Assembly (NCBI GenBank): GCA_034519515.1
Contig: JAXHOK010000055.1
Location: 129,753 to 193,752 of the forward strand
DNA from: Arcicella sp034519515
Lineage (GTDB): Bacteria; Bacteroidota; Bacteroidia; Cytophagales; Spirosomataceae
Reading direction: 5' to 3'
DNA length: 64,000 bases
The notes beneath the pieces were generated by a model. The model did no database searches. It had not been told where the DNA came from and saw only the letters and a program-made list of their open reading frames with translations. This document shows positions 51,880 through 62,600 of the stretch, in pieces. The position numbers and the translations under genes were made by a program. The first letter of the stretch is position 1; every line of letters begins with the position of its first letter.

Positions 51880-52617
51880 TTATCGGAAAATTCCCATCGG
51901 ATCGGGCTGTTTGGTCAATAATTCAGCTACAAAATTCGTATCAATAAAAGATGAATCCAACGTTCTGCATTTGTGAAAATAATCCCAAGCCTTTTCGTAA
52001 TGTTCTAATTGAAACTCGGCGATTGAATATTTTAACCAACCGTTGGCATTGGTAGGGTCTTTTTGGAGTGATTTTTCTAATAGACGAAGAGCATCGTCAA
52101 TATCATCGCAATTGCGTTTTTCTTTATAACAAGCCAACTGCACGGTGGCAACGTCAATCATTAAAGTCGTATTGTCGGGCGACAAATCTAAGCCTTTTCT
52201 TAGTAATTTGGTCGATTCTTCGTAATTCCCTTTCTGATAACTAACCGTCCCTAAGCCCCAATATGCTTCTACGTTGTCTTTATCCAAGAGAAAACAAAGA
52301 TTAAAACGGTAGGTGGCAGTGTCTAAAAGTCCTTCGCTAAGATATTCCCAACCACGTTCGGCAAAGAATTTACTGGCATCTAATCGGTCTTTGAAACTGG
52401 CATCACATTTCATCAAAAATTCCGTAGCGTTCAATAATTGTTCCTCCGCTTTTTTCTTACTTCCAAACAAAGGCAAACACTTAATATCCTGATTATCAAG
52501 GACTGAATCTTCTTTTTTGGTACTCTCACGTGTACTTGCAAACGGCAACAACGGAGTTTGCTGTGCCAAGACCGACAAACTCGAAGACCATAAAATGATA
52601 TACAAAAAAGCTTTCAT
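51880..52617 (-). CDS. Exported TPR-repeat protein
   Basis: I place the start at the ATG at 52617, which gives the signal peptide MKAFLYIILWSSSLSVLAQQ; six extra codons upstream would spoil it. The mature part holds about four tetratricopeptide repeats (WEYLSEGLLDTATYRFNLCF, AYWGLGTVSYQKGNYEESTK, NGWLKYSIAEFQLEHYEKAW), so it is probably a periplasmic scaffold for protein contacts. The length is 245 residues. Its 3' end abuts a shared terminator. No partner can be named. Confidence 0.78.
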   Translation of the reverse strand: MKAFLYIILWSSSLSVLAQQTPLLPFASTRESTKKEDSVLDNQDIKCLPLFGSKKKAEEQLLNATEFLMKCDASFKDRLDASKFFAERGWEYLSEGLLDTATYRFNLCFLLDKDNVEAYWGLGTVSYQKGNYEESTKLLRKGLDLSPDNTTLMIDVATVQLACYKEKRNCDDIDDALRLLEKSLQKDPTNANGWLKYSIAEFQLEHYEKAWDYFHKCRTLDSSFIDTNFVAELLTKQPDPMGIFR

Positions 52618-52892
52618 AGGATTATACATACCCAACTATAACGCCAAATAATGTTTCGTTATTGTTTTGAAAATTAAGGCTCATAAATGTAGAAGTTAAT
52701 TGTCTGAAAATCAAGCGATAAGACTATTATATTTTCAATTAAAACGTGGCATTGTCTTTGATAAATTGATTATTGAAATTTAGTATAAGGTATTGATTTT
52801 GATTGTATTATCCCTTATGTTTGTCATCCTGTTGCATTGAGCAAATCTTACCAATATCTAAATTTAACATACCCGTAAAATATGAATCGATT

Positions 52893-53201
52893 ATGAATAC
52901 CGTGCGTACCTCTGTAAAGAAAAATCAAACTTTGCCCTTGAATGGGTTTTTGGATTCGCTGTGTTATACAGTCCCTGTTGGAATGTTTCTGACGGCGTGT
53001 AATTTTATGTTTGAATATGTGCGAAATTATTATTTCAATTGGTGGATTGTAGTATTGCCGACTGTGGCAATTTTTGTGATGAGTAATGCGTATGAGGCAT
53101 TTTTGATTTATCAGAAAAGTGAGAAGAAAGAAGAGGTATTTACCTCAAAACCAAGTGGTTATGTGATAGCGAAGTCGAAAATTGTTGGTGAACTTGTGTA
53201 A
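52893..53201 (+). CDS. Small membrane protein of unknown function
   Basis: The 102-residue product (start at the ATG at 52893, MNTVRTSVKKNQTLPL) has two hydrophobic segments, about residues 18-40 (DSLCYTVPVGMFLTACNFMF) and 48-68 (WWIVVLPTVAIFVMSNAYEA), followed by a polar tail with KSEKKEEVFTSKPSG. I do not recognise a family. The earlier in-frame start at 52803 adds a Cys-rich unlikely leader. A terminator follows at 53238. Confidence 0.55.
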   Translation: MNTVRTSVKKNQTLPLNGFLDSLCYTVPVGMFLTACNFMFEYVRNYYFNWWIVVLPTVAIFVMSNAYEAFLIYQKSEKKEEVFTSKPSGYVIAKSKIVGELV

Positions 53202-53237
53202 GATAACAGAGTGTAGAGATTAGAGAATAGAATTTAA

Positions 53238-53273
53238 GAAAAGCGGTTCAGCATTGGTTGAGCCGCTTTTTTT
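53238..53273 (+). terminator. Terminator, AAAAGCGGTTCA type
   Basis: AAAAGCGGTTCA and TGAGCCGCTTTT form a stem with a T-run after it. A nearly identical hairpin follows the ATPase gene at 54817, so the ATPase unit is bracketed by copies of the same terminator. Confidence 0.85.
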
Positions 53274-53282
53274 GTTCGGGCG

Positions 53283-53379
53283 AAATTATTTTAGCTGAAA
53301 ATAGTGATTATTTCAGCTAAAATATTAGTAAAATCTATTATTTTAGCTGAAAAATTAGTAAATTATGGCTAAAATAATT
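53283..53379. repeat. Three tandem TTTTAGCTGAAAA repeats plus an inverted partial copy over the ATPase start
   Basis: ATTATTTTAGCTGAAAA, ATTATTTCAGCTAAAA and again ATTATTTTAGCTGAAAA occur at about 53286, 53308 and 53337, each followed by a TAGT(A/G)A-like tail. The first codons of the ATPase gene (ATGGCTAAAATAATT, 53365-53379) are the reverse complement of AATTATTTTAGC from the repeat. It looks like an operator cluster or an element end. Confidence 0.7.
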
Positions 53380-54792
53380 GGAAGAAAAGATGAAATAGCT
53401 CTTCTGCGACAAATTCAACAATCCGACCGTTCTGCTTTTGTGGCAGTTTATGGTCGGCGTAGAGTTGGTAAAACGTATTTAATTCGTTCATTTTTTGAGG
53501 AAAAATTCACTTTCCAATTAACAGGAATTGCCAATGTTGAAACAGAACAGCAACTTACAAATTTGCATTCAGCATTAATTAGAAATTTTCCAGAGTTTGA
53601 AGATAATCCAATGGCAAAAGATTGGTTTCAAGCGTTTCAGCAGATAATAACCGCTATTGAATCATTGTCAGATTCTGAAAAAAAAGTATTATTTATTGAT
53701 GAATTACCGTGGTTAGATACACCCAATTCAATGTTTATTCCTGCCTTAGAACACTTTTGGAATAGTTGGGCAAGCACTCGAAATGATATTATTTTGGTTG
53801 TCTGCGGTTCGGCGGCATCTTGGATGATTAATGAGCTTATCAACAACACGAGAGGACTATACAATCGTGTTACGCATCCTATCCAGATTGAGCCTTTCAC
53901 CTTGGCAGAATGTGAGGCTTTTTTCCAAGTTAATTCTCCTGGTTACGACCGTTATCAACTTATCCAATTGTACATGGTTTTCGGAGGAATTCCGTTTTAT
54001 CTGGATTTTATTGATACTCGAAAAAGTGCCACTCAAAATATCAATGACCTTTGTTTTTCGCCCAAAGGAAGGCTTCGTAATGAATTCCAAAAATTATACG
54101 CTTCGCTTTTCAAAAAGCCTAATAAACATATTGCCATCATCGAAGCTCTTGCTCAAAAAACCAAAGGACTTGAACGTGATGAACTGTTGAAAACGTCTAA
54201 ATTATCAAATGGAGGCACAACAACGGCTATTTTGAGAGAATTAGAAGAGAGTAGTTTTATCAGAAAATATAATACTTTCGGAAAATCAAAGAATAACGCC
54301 ATTTATCAATTAACTGATTTTTATTCTCTTTTTTACTTAAAATTCATCAAAAAAACGAGTGTATTTGATGATGATTTTTGGATAAATGGCATTGATACAC
54401 CCGAAATTAGAGCATGGTCTGGTTATGCCTTTGAGCAAGTTTGTATGTTTCATACTCCACAAATTAAAAGAGCCTTGGGTATTGCTCAGGTGCAGACACA
54501 AACCTCCGCTTGGTTGGGTGGAGACGAACAGAATAAAGTGCAAATTGACCTAATAATTGACCGCCGAGACCAAGTGATTAATCTTTGCGAGATAAAATTC
54601 TCTATCAATTCTTTTACAATTGACAAGGAATATGCAGATAGTCTTCGTAGAAAAATGGGTGTTTTCAGGGATACTACCAAAACTTCAAAGGCTATCTGGC
54701 TTACTTTCATCACTACTCACGGGCTGACCCAAAATAGTTACTCTCAATCATTAGTTCATCAATCTTTGACGATGGATTGCTTGTTTGGGTAA
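53365..54792 (+). CDS. ATPase (archaeal-type AAA) with C-terminal DUF234 / PD-(D/E)XK-like domain
   Basis: The STAND-like ATPase has Walker A GRRRVGKT (residues 30-37) and Walker B VLFIDELPWLD (108-118), with sensor-like VVCGSAASWM, and a winged-helix region (about 250-325). The C-terminal DUF234 domain shows the nuclease-like signature D395 in QIDLIIDRRDQ and E409-x-K411 in LCEIKFS, so it may cut DNA or be a degenerate nuclease. Bacteroidota genomes carry many such proteins with no settled function; defence or mobile roles have been suggested. It is bracketed by two near-identical terminators and preceded by a repeat cluster, which suggests it moved as a unit. Confidence 0.85.
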   Translation: MAKIIGRKDEIALLRQIQQSDRSAFVAVYGRRRVGKTYLIRSFFEEKFTFQLTGIANVETEQQLTNLHSALIRNFPEFEDNPMAKDWFQAFQQIITAIESLSDSEKKVLFIDELPWLDTPNSMFIPALEHFWNSWASTRNDIILVVCGSAASWMINELINNTRGLYNRVTHPIQIEPFTLAECEAFFQVNSPGYDRYQLIQLYMVFGGIPFYLDFIDTRKSATQNINDLCFSPKGRLRNEFQKLYASLFKKPNKHIAIIEALAQKTKGLERDELLKTSKLSNGGTTTAILRELEESSFIRKYNTFGKSKNNAIYQLTDFYSLFYLKFIKKTSVFDDDFWINGIDTPEIRAWSGYAFEQVCMFHTPQIKRALGIAQVQTQTSAWLGGDEQNKVQIDLIIDRRDQVINLCEIKFSINSFTIDKEYADSLRRKMGVFRDTTKTSKAIWLTFITTHGLTQNSYSQSLVHQSLTMDCLFG

Positions 54793-54816
54793 TGATTTTA
54801 GTGAGAGGAATTTAAT

Positions 54817-54852
54817 CAAAAAGCGGTTCAGAATTATCTGAACCGCTTTTTT
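54817..54852 (+). terminator. Terminator after the ATPase, AAAAGCGGTTCA type
   Basis: AAAAAGCGGTTCAGA and TCTGAACCGCTTTTT form a stem around ATTA, followed by T residues. It matches the hairpin at 53238. Confidence 0.88.
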
Positions 54853-54861
54853 AGGCTTTTA

Positions 54862-54935
54862 TGAGGATACGGAAAGGATTCCCGTGCTATGTTCTATTAG
54901 TTTGTGCGGAAACACGGGAAGGATTCCCGTGCTAC
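54862..54935. repeat. GGATTCCCGTGCTA repeat pair (CACGGG palindrome family)
   Basis: GGATTCCCGTGCTATGTT and GGATTCCCGTGCTACGTT form a direct repeat, separated by a region with CGGAAACACGGG. It is related to the TATCACGGG palindrome at 45007. Confidence 0.6.
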
Positions 54936-54938
54936 GTT

Positions 54939-55970
54939 TTACGGCAAATCCAACAAAAACCCAATCGTGAAATTGGCTTCCCAGTCAAACACAAATTGCT
55001 TGCAACCCGTTGATTCTTTGATAGATTTATAGATATTTAATCCTGCTTTTGATTTGGCGTTATCTAAATTATACGTTGAAGGAGCATCCAAAACGGTGTA
55101 ACGTTCTTTACCCTGACGAACTTTTTTCGCTAATTCAAAAGGTACGCCTCCAATAATGAAACATACTTCACGCTTACCTGATGGAATTTGTTTGGCTTTG
55201 GCTTCTACCTCCTTAGCAACCACATCATCTGAAACATTATTCTGGAAATATTTGGCTCCGTAGGTTTCTATGGCGGATATTTTTCCACCTTCTTTCCACG
55301 AAATTTTGGTATTTCCCGAACCAATGTCAGTTACGAATGAGTTATCCACAAATTTGGCGGGTTGTACACATTTCAGGGCTAATTGCCCTTCTTTTTCGGG
55401 CGTAACGGTGTTTACGAAGTATTTTAAAGACTTCAATACGTTGATAATCTTTTGAGTTCCTTCGGCTTTTACGGCTCCTGAACTTACCACGAAGTGAATA
55501 TCACGACCACTTACGCCATAATCTAACATTCCACCAATGTATTTTTTCAAACCTGCCCGAATATCATCATCCGAAGCCATGTTTTCCATCACTAAACTAT
55601 TGCCAAATTCGGCTTTTTCTTGTTTCCAGTTTTTGTCGGCATCAATTCTGATAATGAACGAATTAAAACCCGATGCTCCTAATTCAACAACGCCTTTTAA
55701 TTTACCCGCCACAGGTCCAGGAGGCGTATAATCGAAAGTGGTCTTTTGTCCACCGTCCGAAGCCACAGATTCTGAACTTGACGATGAACTACTTGATTCG
55801 GAGGAACTTTCAGAAGATGATTCTGAGGTTGTTGCCGAAGTTTCTGTTTTAGTTTCGGGAGCTAATTTTTTGAGGGCTTCGTTGCCACCAAACATTTTGA
55901 ATCCGAAGTAAATGGCTGCGATAATTATGGCGGTGATGATTAATCTGCCCGCAACGGTTAATCTTTGCAT
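54939..55970 (-). CDS. Membrane-anchored protein with actin/hexokinase-like fold signatures
   Basis: Residues 1-35 hold one helix (LIITAIIIAAIYFGFKMF). A Ser/Glu low-complexity linker follows (about 40-75). The C-terminal 265 residues show two phosphate-loop-like motifs, VVELGASGFNSFIIRIDADK and FVTDIGSGNTKISW, and a central HFVVSSGAVKAEG; this pattern is that of the ASKHA (actin/Hsp70/Ppx) ATPase fold. The arrangement of charges does not settle which side of the membrane the domain faces. Family function unknown. An exported ASKHA domain would lack obvious access to ATP, so either it faces the cytoplasm or it no longer hydrolyses ATP. Confidence 0.65.
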   Translation of the reverse strand: MQRLTVAGRLIITAIIIAAIYFGFKMFGGNEALKKLAPETKTETSATTSESSSESSSESSSSSSSSESVASDGGQKTTFDYTPPGPVAGKLKGVVELGASGFNSFIIRIDADKNWKQEKAEFGNSLVMENMASDDDIRAGLKKYIGGMLDYGVSGRDIHFVVSSGAVKAEGTQKIINVLKSLKYFVNTVTPEKEGQLALKCVQPAKFVDNSFVTDIGSGNTKISWKEGGKISAIETYGAKYFQNNVSDDVVAKEVEAKAKQIPSGKREVCFIIGGVPFELAKKVRQGKERYTVLDAPSTYNLDNAKSKAGLNIYKSIKESTGCKQFVFDWEANFTIGFLLDLP

Positions 55971-56163
55971 GAGGTAAAAGTTTTTAGGATTTAATTTATG
56001 CTTAAAGATAAAGAATCTGCGGGTTTCTTACAATTCTGATTAGGCTGTTTGGTAATTTGGTCTTGTAATTTTGTAAAAAATGAGGATGAATTTTGTAGTG
56101 ATGAGATATGAGTGATGAGGTCTGAGCGAAAATTTGTGATTTTCTTACCTTTATTGATTTAAA

Positions 56164-56201
56164 CAAAGAGGTCAGGCAATTTGATTGTCTGACCTCTTTG
56201 A
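56164..56201. terminator. Terminator hairpin upstream of the LytTR gene's 3' end
   Basis: CAAAGAGGTCAG and CTGACCTCTTTG pair with further pairing of CAA/TTG toward a short loop. It lies just after the stop of the minus-strand LytTR gene. Confidence 0.75.
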
Positions 56202-56218
56202 GATATTGGTTGTAAAAA

Positions 56219-56548
56219 TTATCCTGCTAATAAAGCATGTCTTTTTCTTCTGGAAACGGCTAATTGAGTACCACTTTTTAGCAAAAGAAAATGGGCATTC
56301 TCTTTTTCATCATAATATTCAATATGTTCTTTATTGACACAAAATGCCCGATGAATTCTGATAAAAGATTCATTTAAGGAGTTATTTACATGAAATAACA
56401 ATGTCCTTGGAGATAGTTTTACCTGTCCACCTTTCAAGTGAATAAGCGTGTAATTGATGTTACCTTCCAAATAAAGAATCTCCGAATAGGGGATTTTTTC
56501 AACTTTCCGATGTTTATTCGGAAGTAAAAAATAAGAGCTGTTTTGCAT
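56219..56548 (-). CDS. LytTR-domain DNA-binding protein
   Basis: The 109-residue protein consists almost only of a LytTR DNA-binding domain: IPYSEILYLEGNINYTLIHL, then SPRTLLFHVNNSLNESFIRI and HRAFCVNKEHIEYYDEKENA. There is no receiver domain, so it is a single-domain regulator. I start at the ATG giving MQNSSYFLLPNKHRK; the longer frame adds an unlikely hydrophobic leader. It lies immediately downstream of the giant surface-protein gene on the same strand, leaving 110 bases. Control of that gene is a natural guess but is not shown. Confidence 0.85.
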   Translation of the reverse strand: MQNSSYFLLPNKHRKVEKIPYSEILYLEGNINYTLIHLKGGQVKLSPRTLLFHVNNSLNESFIRIHRAFCVNKEHIEYYDEKENAHFLLLKSGTQLAVSRRKRHALLAG

Positions 56549-56658
56549 GGTTTTATATGTTTTGAGGTAAATGATAGCTTTGAGCAATGAGCGGTGAGCA
56601 AAAGTATGAAATATCATTTTTTGTTACTCGTTACTCATCGCTCGCTCCTCACTGCTCT

Positions 56659-59600
56659 CTAAAATCCGATATTCAATTTAGCCGCCGCACCGTTAAATTT
56701 AATATGCCCCGTACCTCGATATTCAATATTTTTGGCAGTGGCAGTCGTTTTAATAGTTACCACATGACTATTGTCAATAATAACAACATCACCCAATTGT
56801 GGAACTTTGAAACCTACCCACGTTGAACTAATTTCCCAATCGCCTGTCTGAGCAGAGATAACCAAATTTGAGGTTGGACTTCCTTGGAACTCAAACGCTC
56901 CCATATCGACAGTTCCACCGTTGAATCTTCTTAAATTACCCTCTAAATCTATATCCGTCAGGCTGATACCAGTGTTATCTCCTCGGTCAATTGCCAAAGA
57001 AGAACCCTGTAAGCGGTAGTCCCCGTTGGCAGTAGGCGATAAACCTTCGGGGATTGAATTGATAAACTGAGGGTCATAATTCAAGTTACCCGTTCCTGCA
57101 TAACCGCCTTGAACAATTGAATAAGTAATGACTGACTGCGTGTCATTAAAGGGCGATGCGTTGTTCCAAAGAATCGTATTTTTTATGGTGGGCTGACTCG
57201 CAGAATTGAAAATACCTCCGTTATAACCCCCATTTCCAGCAATTGTACAATTAATAATTACGGGATTTGATTTATTACTGTAAATGACTCCAATGCCTCT
57301 ATTACCCGAAACTAAACTATTTCTAACGATACCATTACTGCCATCTTGAAAATAAAATCCCGAACCAAATGTGGCTTGATTTGATGTAATTACACAGGAC
57401 ACAATATCGGGAATACTGGCATCACCAGCATAAATACCACCACCCGTCACTGCTGCATTATCAACAATCGTACAATTGGAAATAATGGGCATACCTGCAT
57501 TTTGAACCACAATACCACCACCCGTTTCGATGGTGACGGTGCTTGGAGGAGCAGCAATGGGAATTGCTACGAGTCTTTTGGTGTCAAAATTGGCGTATCC
57601 ACCCGTGATGGTGAAACCGTCTAAAACAGTAGTATTGCGGCTGCCATCAAAACTAACTACATGGTAAGAATTATCCGATACCATATTAATCGTTCCAATA
57701 TCGCCACTCAAAACAGAAATATTTGTTCTGAAATTACGGTCAATCAAATTATCTTCCGTACCTACAAAACCACCGTAAACCACAACGCCACTGGGAATAT
57801 TAAAATAAATAGTTCTATCAGTAGTAGTGGTTGGTCTATAGGTTCCCTTTGCCACCCAAACTTCCACGCCTGCCGTTGCAGCGGCTAATCCCGTTTGCAG
57901 GTTTCCGTAGGCGGTTGCCCACGAATTTCCGTTTTGAATTGGGGCGGAGATTTTATTAATATCCACAAAAATTCTGTTTGCCACCGTTACCGTTACATCA
58001 TTACTTTTTACGCTCGTACACGTGACGGAATTAGCGGTTTGCTCGCATTGGGCGTAATATTGAGTCGTTACGGTTGGCGATACTGGCATTATAATTAATC
58101 CATTATCCGATGTCTTATACCACTTTATCGTGAATCCTGTACCTGTGCAACCTGTGGCAGTTAATGAAATAGATTGCCCGTTATAGATTGTTCCGCCCGT
58201 GGCTACTGGCGTGGGTGGGTTCAAGATGGTCAAAGTAACTACATTAGATTTTTCGCTTACTGCCGTTACTGAGTTGAAAGTCTGTTCGCATCTGGCGTAA
58301 TAATCAGTTGAAATTGAAGGTGAAACGGGCATCATCACCAAAGCATCGTCAGCGTTTTGATACCACTTCAAGACGAATGTCCCCGTGCTTCCCGAACAAC
58401 CCGTGGCGGTTAGCGTTGTGGGAGTTGCCAAACAATTGGTTGCACCCGTTGCAACGGGTGGTTGCAGTTGCAACACCGTGACCGTTACGTTGTTGCTGTT
58501 ACCACTGATACAGGTGATTCCATTGGCTGTTACTTCGCATTTAGCATAATATTGAGTCGTGACCGTAGGTGAAACTGGCATCGTAACCAACAAATTATCC
58601 GAAGTTTGATACCATTTCAATACGTCACCTGTTCCTGAACAACCTGTTGCCGTTAAACTTATACTTCCTCCAAAAATGATTTGGGTATCAGCTTGCGGAG
58701 TGGGTGTGGCGGGCGTTGGATTCACCGTTACCGAGGTCGTGGCCGAAGCCGTACAGCCATTTATATTCGTTACCGTAACTTGATAAGTCCCTGATGATAA
58801 AATACTTGCATTTGGAATACTTGGATTTTGGTCGGTTGAAGTAAAACCGTTTACGCCTGTCCATGAATATGTACCTACGCCTCCACCTGTGAGATTTAAC
58901 GTTGTTCCTGCACAAATGGGCGAATTACTACTGGCCGTTGCAGTTGGTAAAGGGTTTACCGTTACTGAAGTGGTGGTCATTGCCGTACAACCATTTGGGT
59001 TGGTAATAATTAGTTGGTAAGTTCCCGTAGCTGCGGTCGTTACTGATGGGATACTTGGGTTTTGTAAAGAAGAGCTAAATGAGTTGGGCCCTGTCCAAGC
59101 ATACGAACCAGTAGGGGCAAGTGTTGGGATTGATAGCCCTCCTCCCAGTAAGTTTAGGGTATTTCCAGCACAAACAGGCGAATTACTAATCGCCGTTGCC
59201 GTTGGTAAAGAATTGACCATTACTGAAACCGTTGCGGTACTTGTACAACTATTAGCATTAGTTACGGTTATCGTATAAGTGCCTGTTGTTAAAGTTGTGG
59301 CATTCGTAATCGTTGGATTTTGAGCTGTCGAAGTAAACGAATTTGGCCCAGTCCAGCTATAAGAAGCGGCTGTTCCTGAAGTTAGATTTAAAGTATTTCC
59401 TACACAAATTGGCGAGTTACTACTTGCCGTTACCGTTGGATTGGCATTTACGGTTACAGCAGTTGTCGCATTGGAAACACATCCACCCGCATTAGTTACA
59501 CTGAATGTATAAGTACCAGTTGCCAAAGTTGTGGCATTGGCAATACTCGGATTTTGCAAGGTTGAGGTAAAGTTATTAGGCCCTGCCCATGAGTATGTTC

Positions 59601-62600
59601 CTGTTCCAGTACCTGTCAGATTCAAGGTGTTTCCTGCACAAACTGGCGAGTTACTACTTGCCGTTGGTACTACTGTTAATCCTGGTACATCTATTCTTAA
59701 ATCATAATTACTACAACCAGTTCCAGAATTCACTTCGTGTACAACTACTACAATGGTTCCATTGGCAGGAATAGTTGCTTCATAAAATGCCGTTCCTGGA
59801 AACGATGAGCCTGGGTCCGCTAAGTAATTAGTGACCAAAGAGTTAGGGTCAAAACTGCCCAAATAAGCCGCTGAAAAAAGACTTGTTCCGCAACCCGATG
59901 ATAGACCAATGGTGGCACAAATGGGTGCATTAGTTGGGTTTGTAACAGTATAACTGTCATAGAATCTTGCTCCAGTTGTGGTAAAATTGCCTGGGTAGCC
60001 TTTGGGAGCTGCACAAGTAGATAACTCTGCAAAACGATTCATTCTTCCTGTTTGTTGAGCATCACCAGCACTCAACGAGCCCCTAAATACAAAATCCCCA
60101 AATTTTACTGCGGTTGTATCACGAGATGAACAGTTATACTGATTGGTTACAACTGCTCGATAAACCCCAGATGTTGTCACCACTTGGGTTTGGGCAGTTC
60201 CTCCAAATGCTGTAAATGAATTAGGATTCGCTATTCCCGTTAAACTTCTTTCCCATGCGTAAGTATAATTTGGGTCGGCAGGTACGGAAAGCGTTGTACT
60301 AATTCCAGAACAAAAAGCCGTTCCTCCATCTGTTATTATTGCCGTTGGATTTGGATTTACGGTCACCGTTACTGTGATTGGTGTACCTGTACACGCTTTA
60401 CCTGCATTAGTATAGGATGGCGTAACAGTAAAAGTAACTGTTATTGGTGAAGCTGTTGTATTGGTTAAACTTCCCGAAATATTACCCGACCCACTGGCAG
60501 CAATGCCCGTTACAGTAGCAGTATTATCTCTTGTCCAGTTGAAAACCGTTCCAGCCACAAAGCTACTAAATGCAATGGCTTGGGTCGTATTAGTTTTTTC
60601 AGTTGGAACAATATCTGAAGACGGGTCTGGTGTTTGTGGCCCAAATGCTGGCGGATTATTAAAGGTAATACCTGTAATCGTCGCTCCAGAGCATATTGAT
60701 TGACTTGGAGTACTGGCGGTTACCGTTGGAGTAGGGTTTACAATAACCGTTGCAGTGGTTGGTGTTCCATTACAAGAACCCACTGGCGTTATCGTAAATG
60801 TTACCGTAATGGGGGCTTCGGTGGTATTGGTCAATGAACCCGAAATATTACCCGAACCACTATCGGTAATACCTGTTACAGAGCCAGTATTGTCCCTTGT
60901 CCAAGTATAGCTTGTACCTGTGCCTGTGATGGCAAGGGTTGTAATTGCATCACCACTACATATCGTTTGGTTGCTTGGGGTTGCATTTGCCGTTAATACA
61001 CCATTTACCGTTACCGAAGTCGTTGCCGTACTGGTACAACCACTTACATTAGTCACCAAAATGGTGAAGTTGTAAGTTCCTGCAAACAATGTTTCACTTG
61101 CAATACTTGGATTTTGAGCCGTTGAAGTAAAACCGTTTGATCCATTCCAAAGATAAGTCCCAACGCCTCCACCCGTTAATTGCAACGTTACGCCCGAACA
61201 AACAGGAGAGTTACTGCTGGCAGTTGCGGTGGGAACTGCATTAACCGTTATGGAAGTCGTTGCCGTTGAAGTACAGCTATTGGAGTTGCTTACCGTTATG
61301 GTATAAATCCCCGTTGCTGAAACCGTTGCGTTATTAATGGTGGGGCTTTGTGCCATGGATGAATAACCATTAGGCCCCGACCACAAGTAAGTCCCAACAC
61401 CTCCACCCGTCAGCGAAATATTATTTCCTGCACAAATTACGGGCGTACTACTACTGGCGGTTGCCGTGGGAACTGCATTTACCGTTATTGAAGTCGTTGC
61501 CGTTGAAGTACAGCTATTGGAGTTGCTTACCGTTATGGTATAAATCCCCGTTGCTGAAACCGTTGCGTCATTAATGGTGGGGCTTTGTGCCGTGGATGAA
61601 TAACCATTAGGCCCCGACCACAAGTAAGTTCCAACTCCGCCACCCGTTAGTGAAATATTGCTTCCTGCACAAATTACGGGCGTACTACTGCTGGCAGTTG
61701 CCGTGGGAACTGTATTAACCGTTACGGAGGTTGTTGCCGTTGAGGTGCAATTACTTACGTTGGTTACAGCAACTGTGTAAATACCAGCTGATAACGATGT
61801 TGAATTTGTAACATTTGGACTTTGAGCGGTTGAGCTAAAACTATTTGGTCCCGACCACGCATAAGTGTTTCCCGCAGGATTCCCAATCAAACTCAAAGGT
61901 GAACCCACACAGACTGGCGAATTACTACTCGCAGTAGGCGTGATTCTTGCTCTGTCATTTACCGTTATCGTGAAGGAATATGTACCTACACCACAACTAT
62001 TAGTTGCCGTGAGTACGATAGTTGATGTTCCGACGTTGAAAAATGTACCACCGCCATTACCACTGCCCGATGCGGAGGTTGCCCCTGTAATGACGTAACT
62101 AACAGTCGGTGTTGGAATACCCGTTGTACTGGAATTATACGGAATAATTTTACCACATTGACCTACCGTATTGTTATCAAGAAGGTTTGCTACAGAGGTG
62201 ATAGTTGGTTGCGTATTTACCGTAACTGCTACTGTTGCAGTGCTTACACAACTCCCCGCACCCGTTACAGTTATCGTGTAGGTGCCTGCTGATGAAGTGG
62301 TTGCGTTCGTAATTACGGGACTCTGTGCCGTTGATGAATAACCATTGGGGCCCGACCACAAGTAAGTTCCAACACCCCCACCCGTGAGTGAGATATTGCT
62401 TCCCGCACAAATTACGGGCGTACTACTACTGGCGGTTGCCGTAGGAACTGCATTCACTGTTACAGCAACCGTTGCAGTAGCTGTACAACTACCAGCATTT
62501 GTTACCGTAATCGTATAAGTACCTGTCGCTAAGGCTGTTGAGTTTGCAATACTTGGACTTAATTCAGTTGAGGTAAACGAGTTTGGACCTCTCCATGAAT

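Noticed and set aside
61248..62455. CRISPR or simple satellite in the giant gene repeats
   Set aside because: The repeats are 237 bp, in coding frame and encode Ig-like domains.
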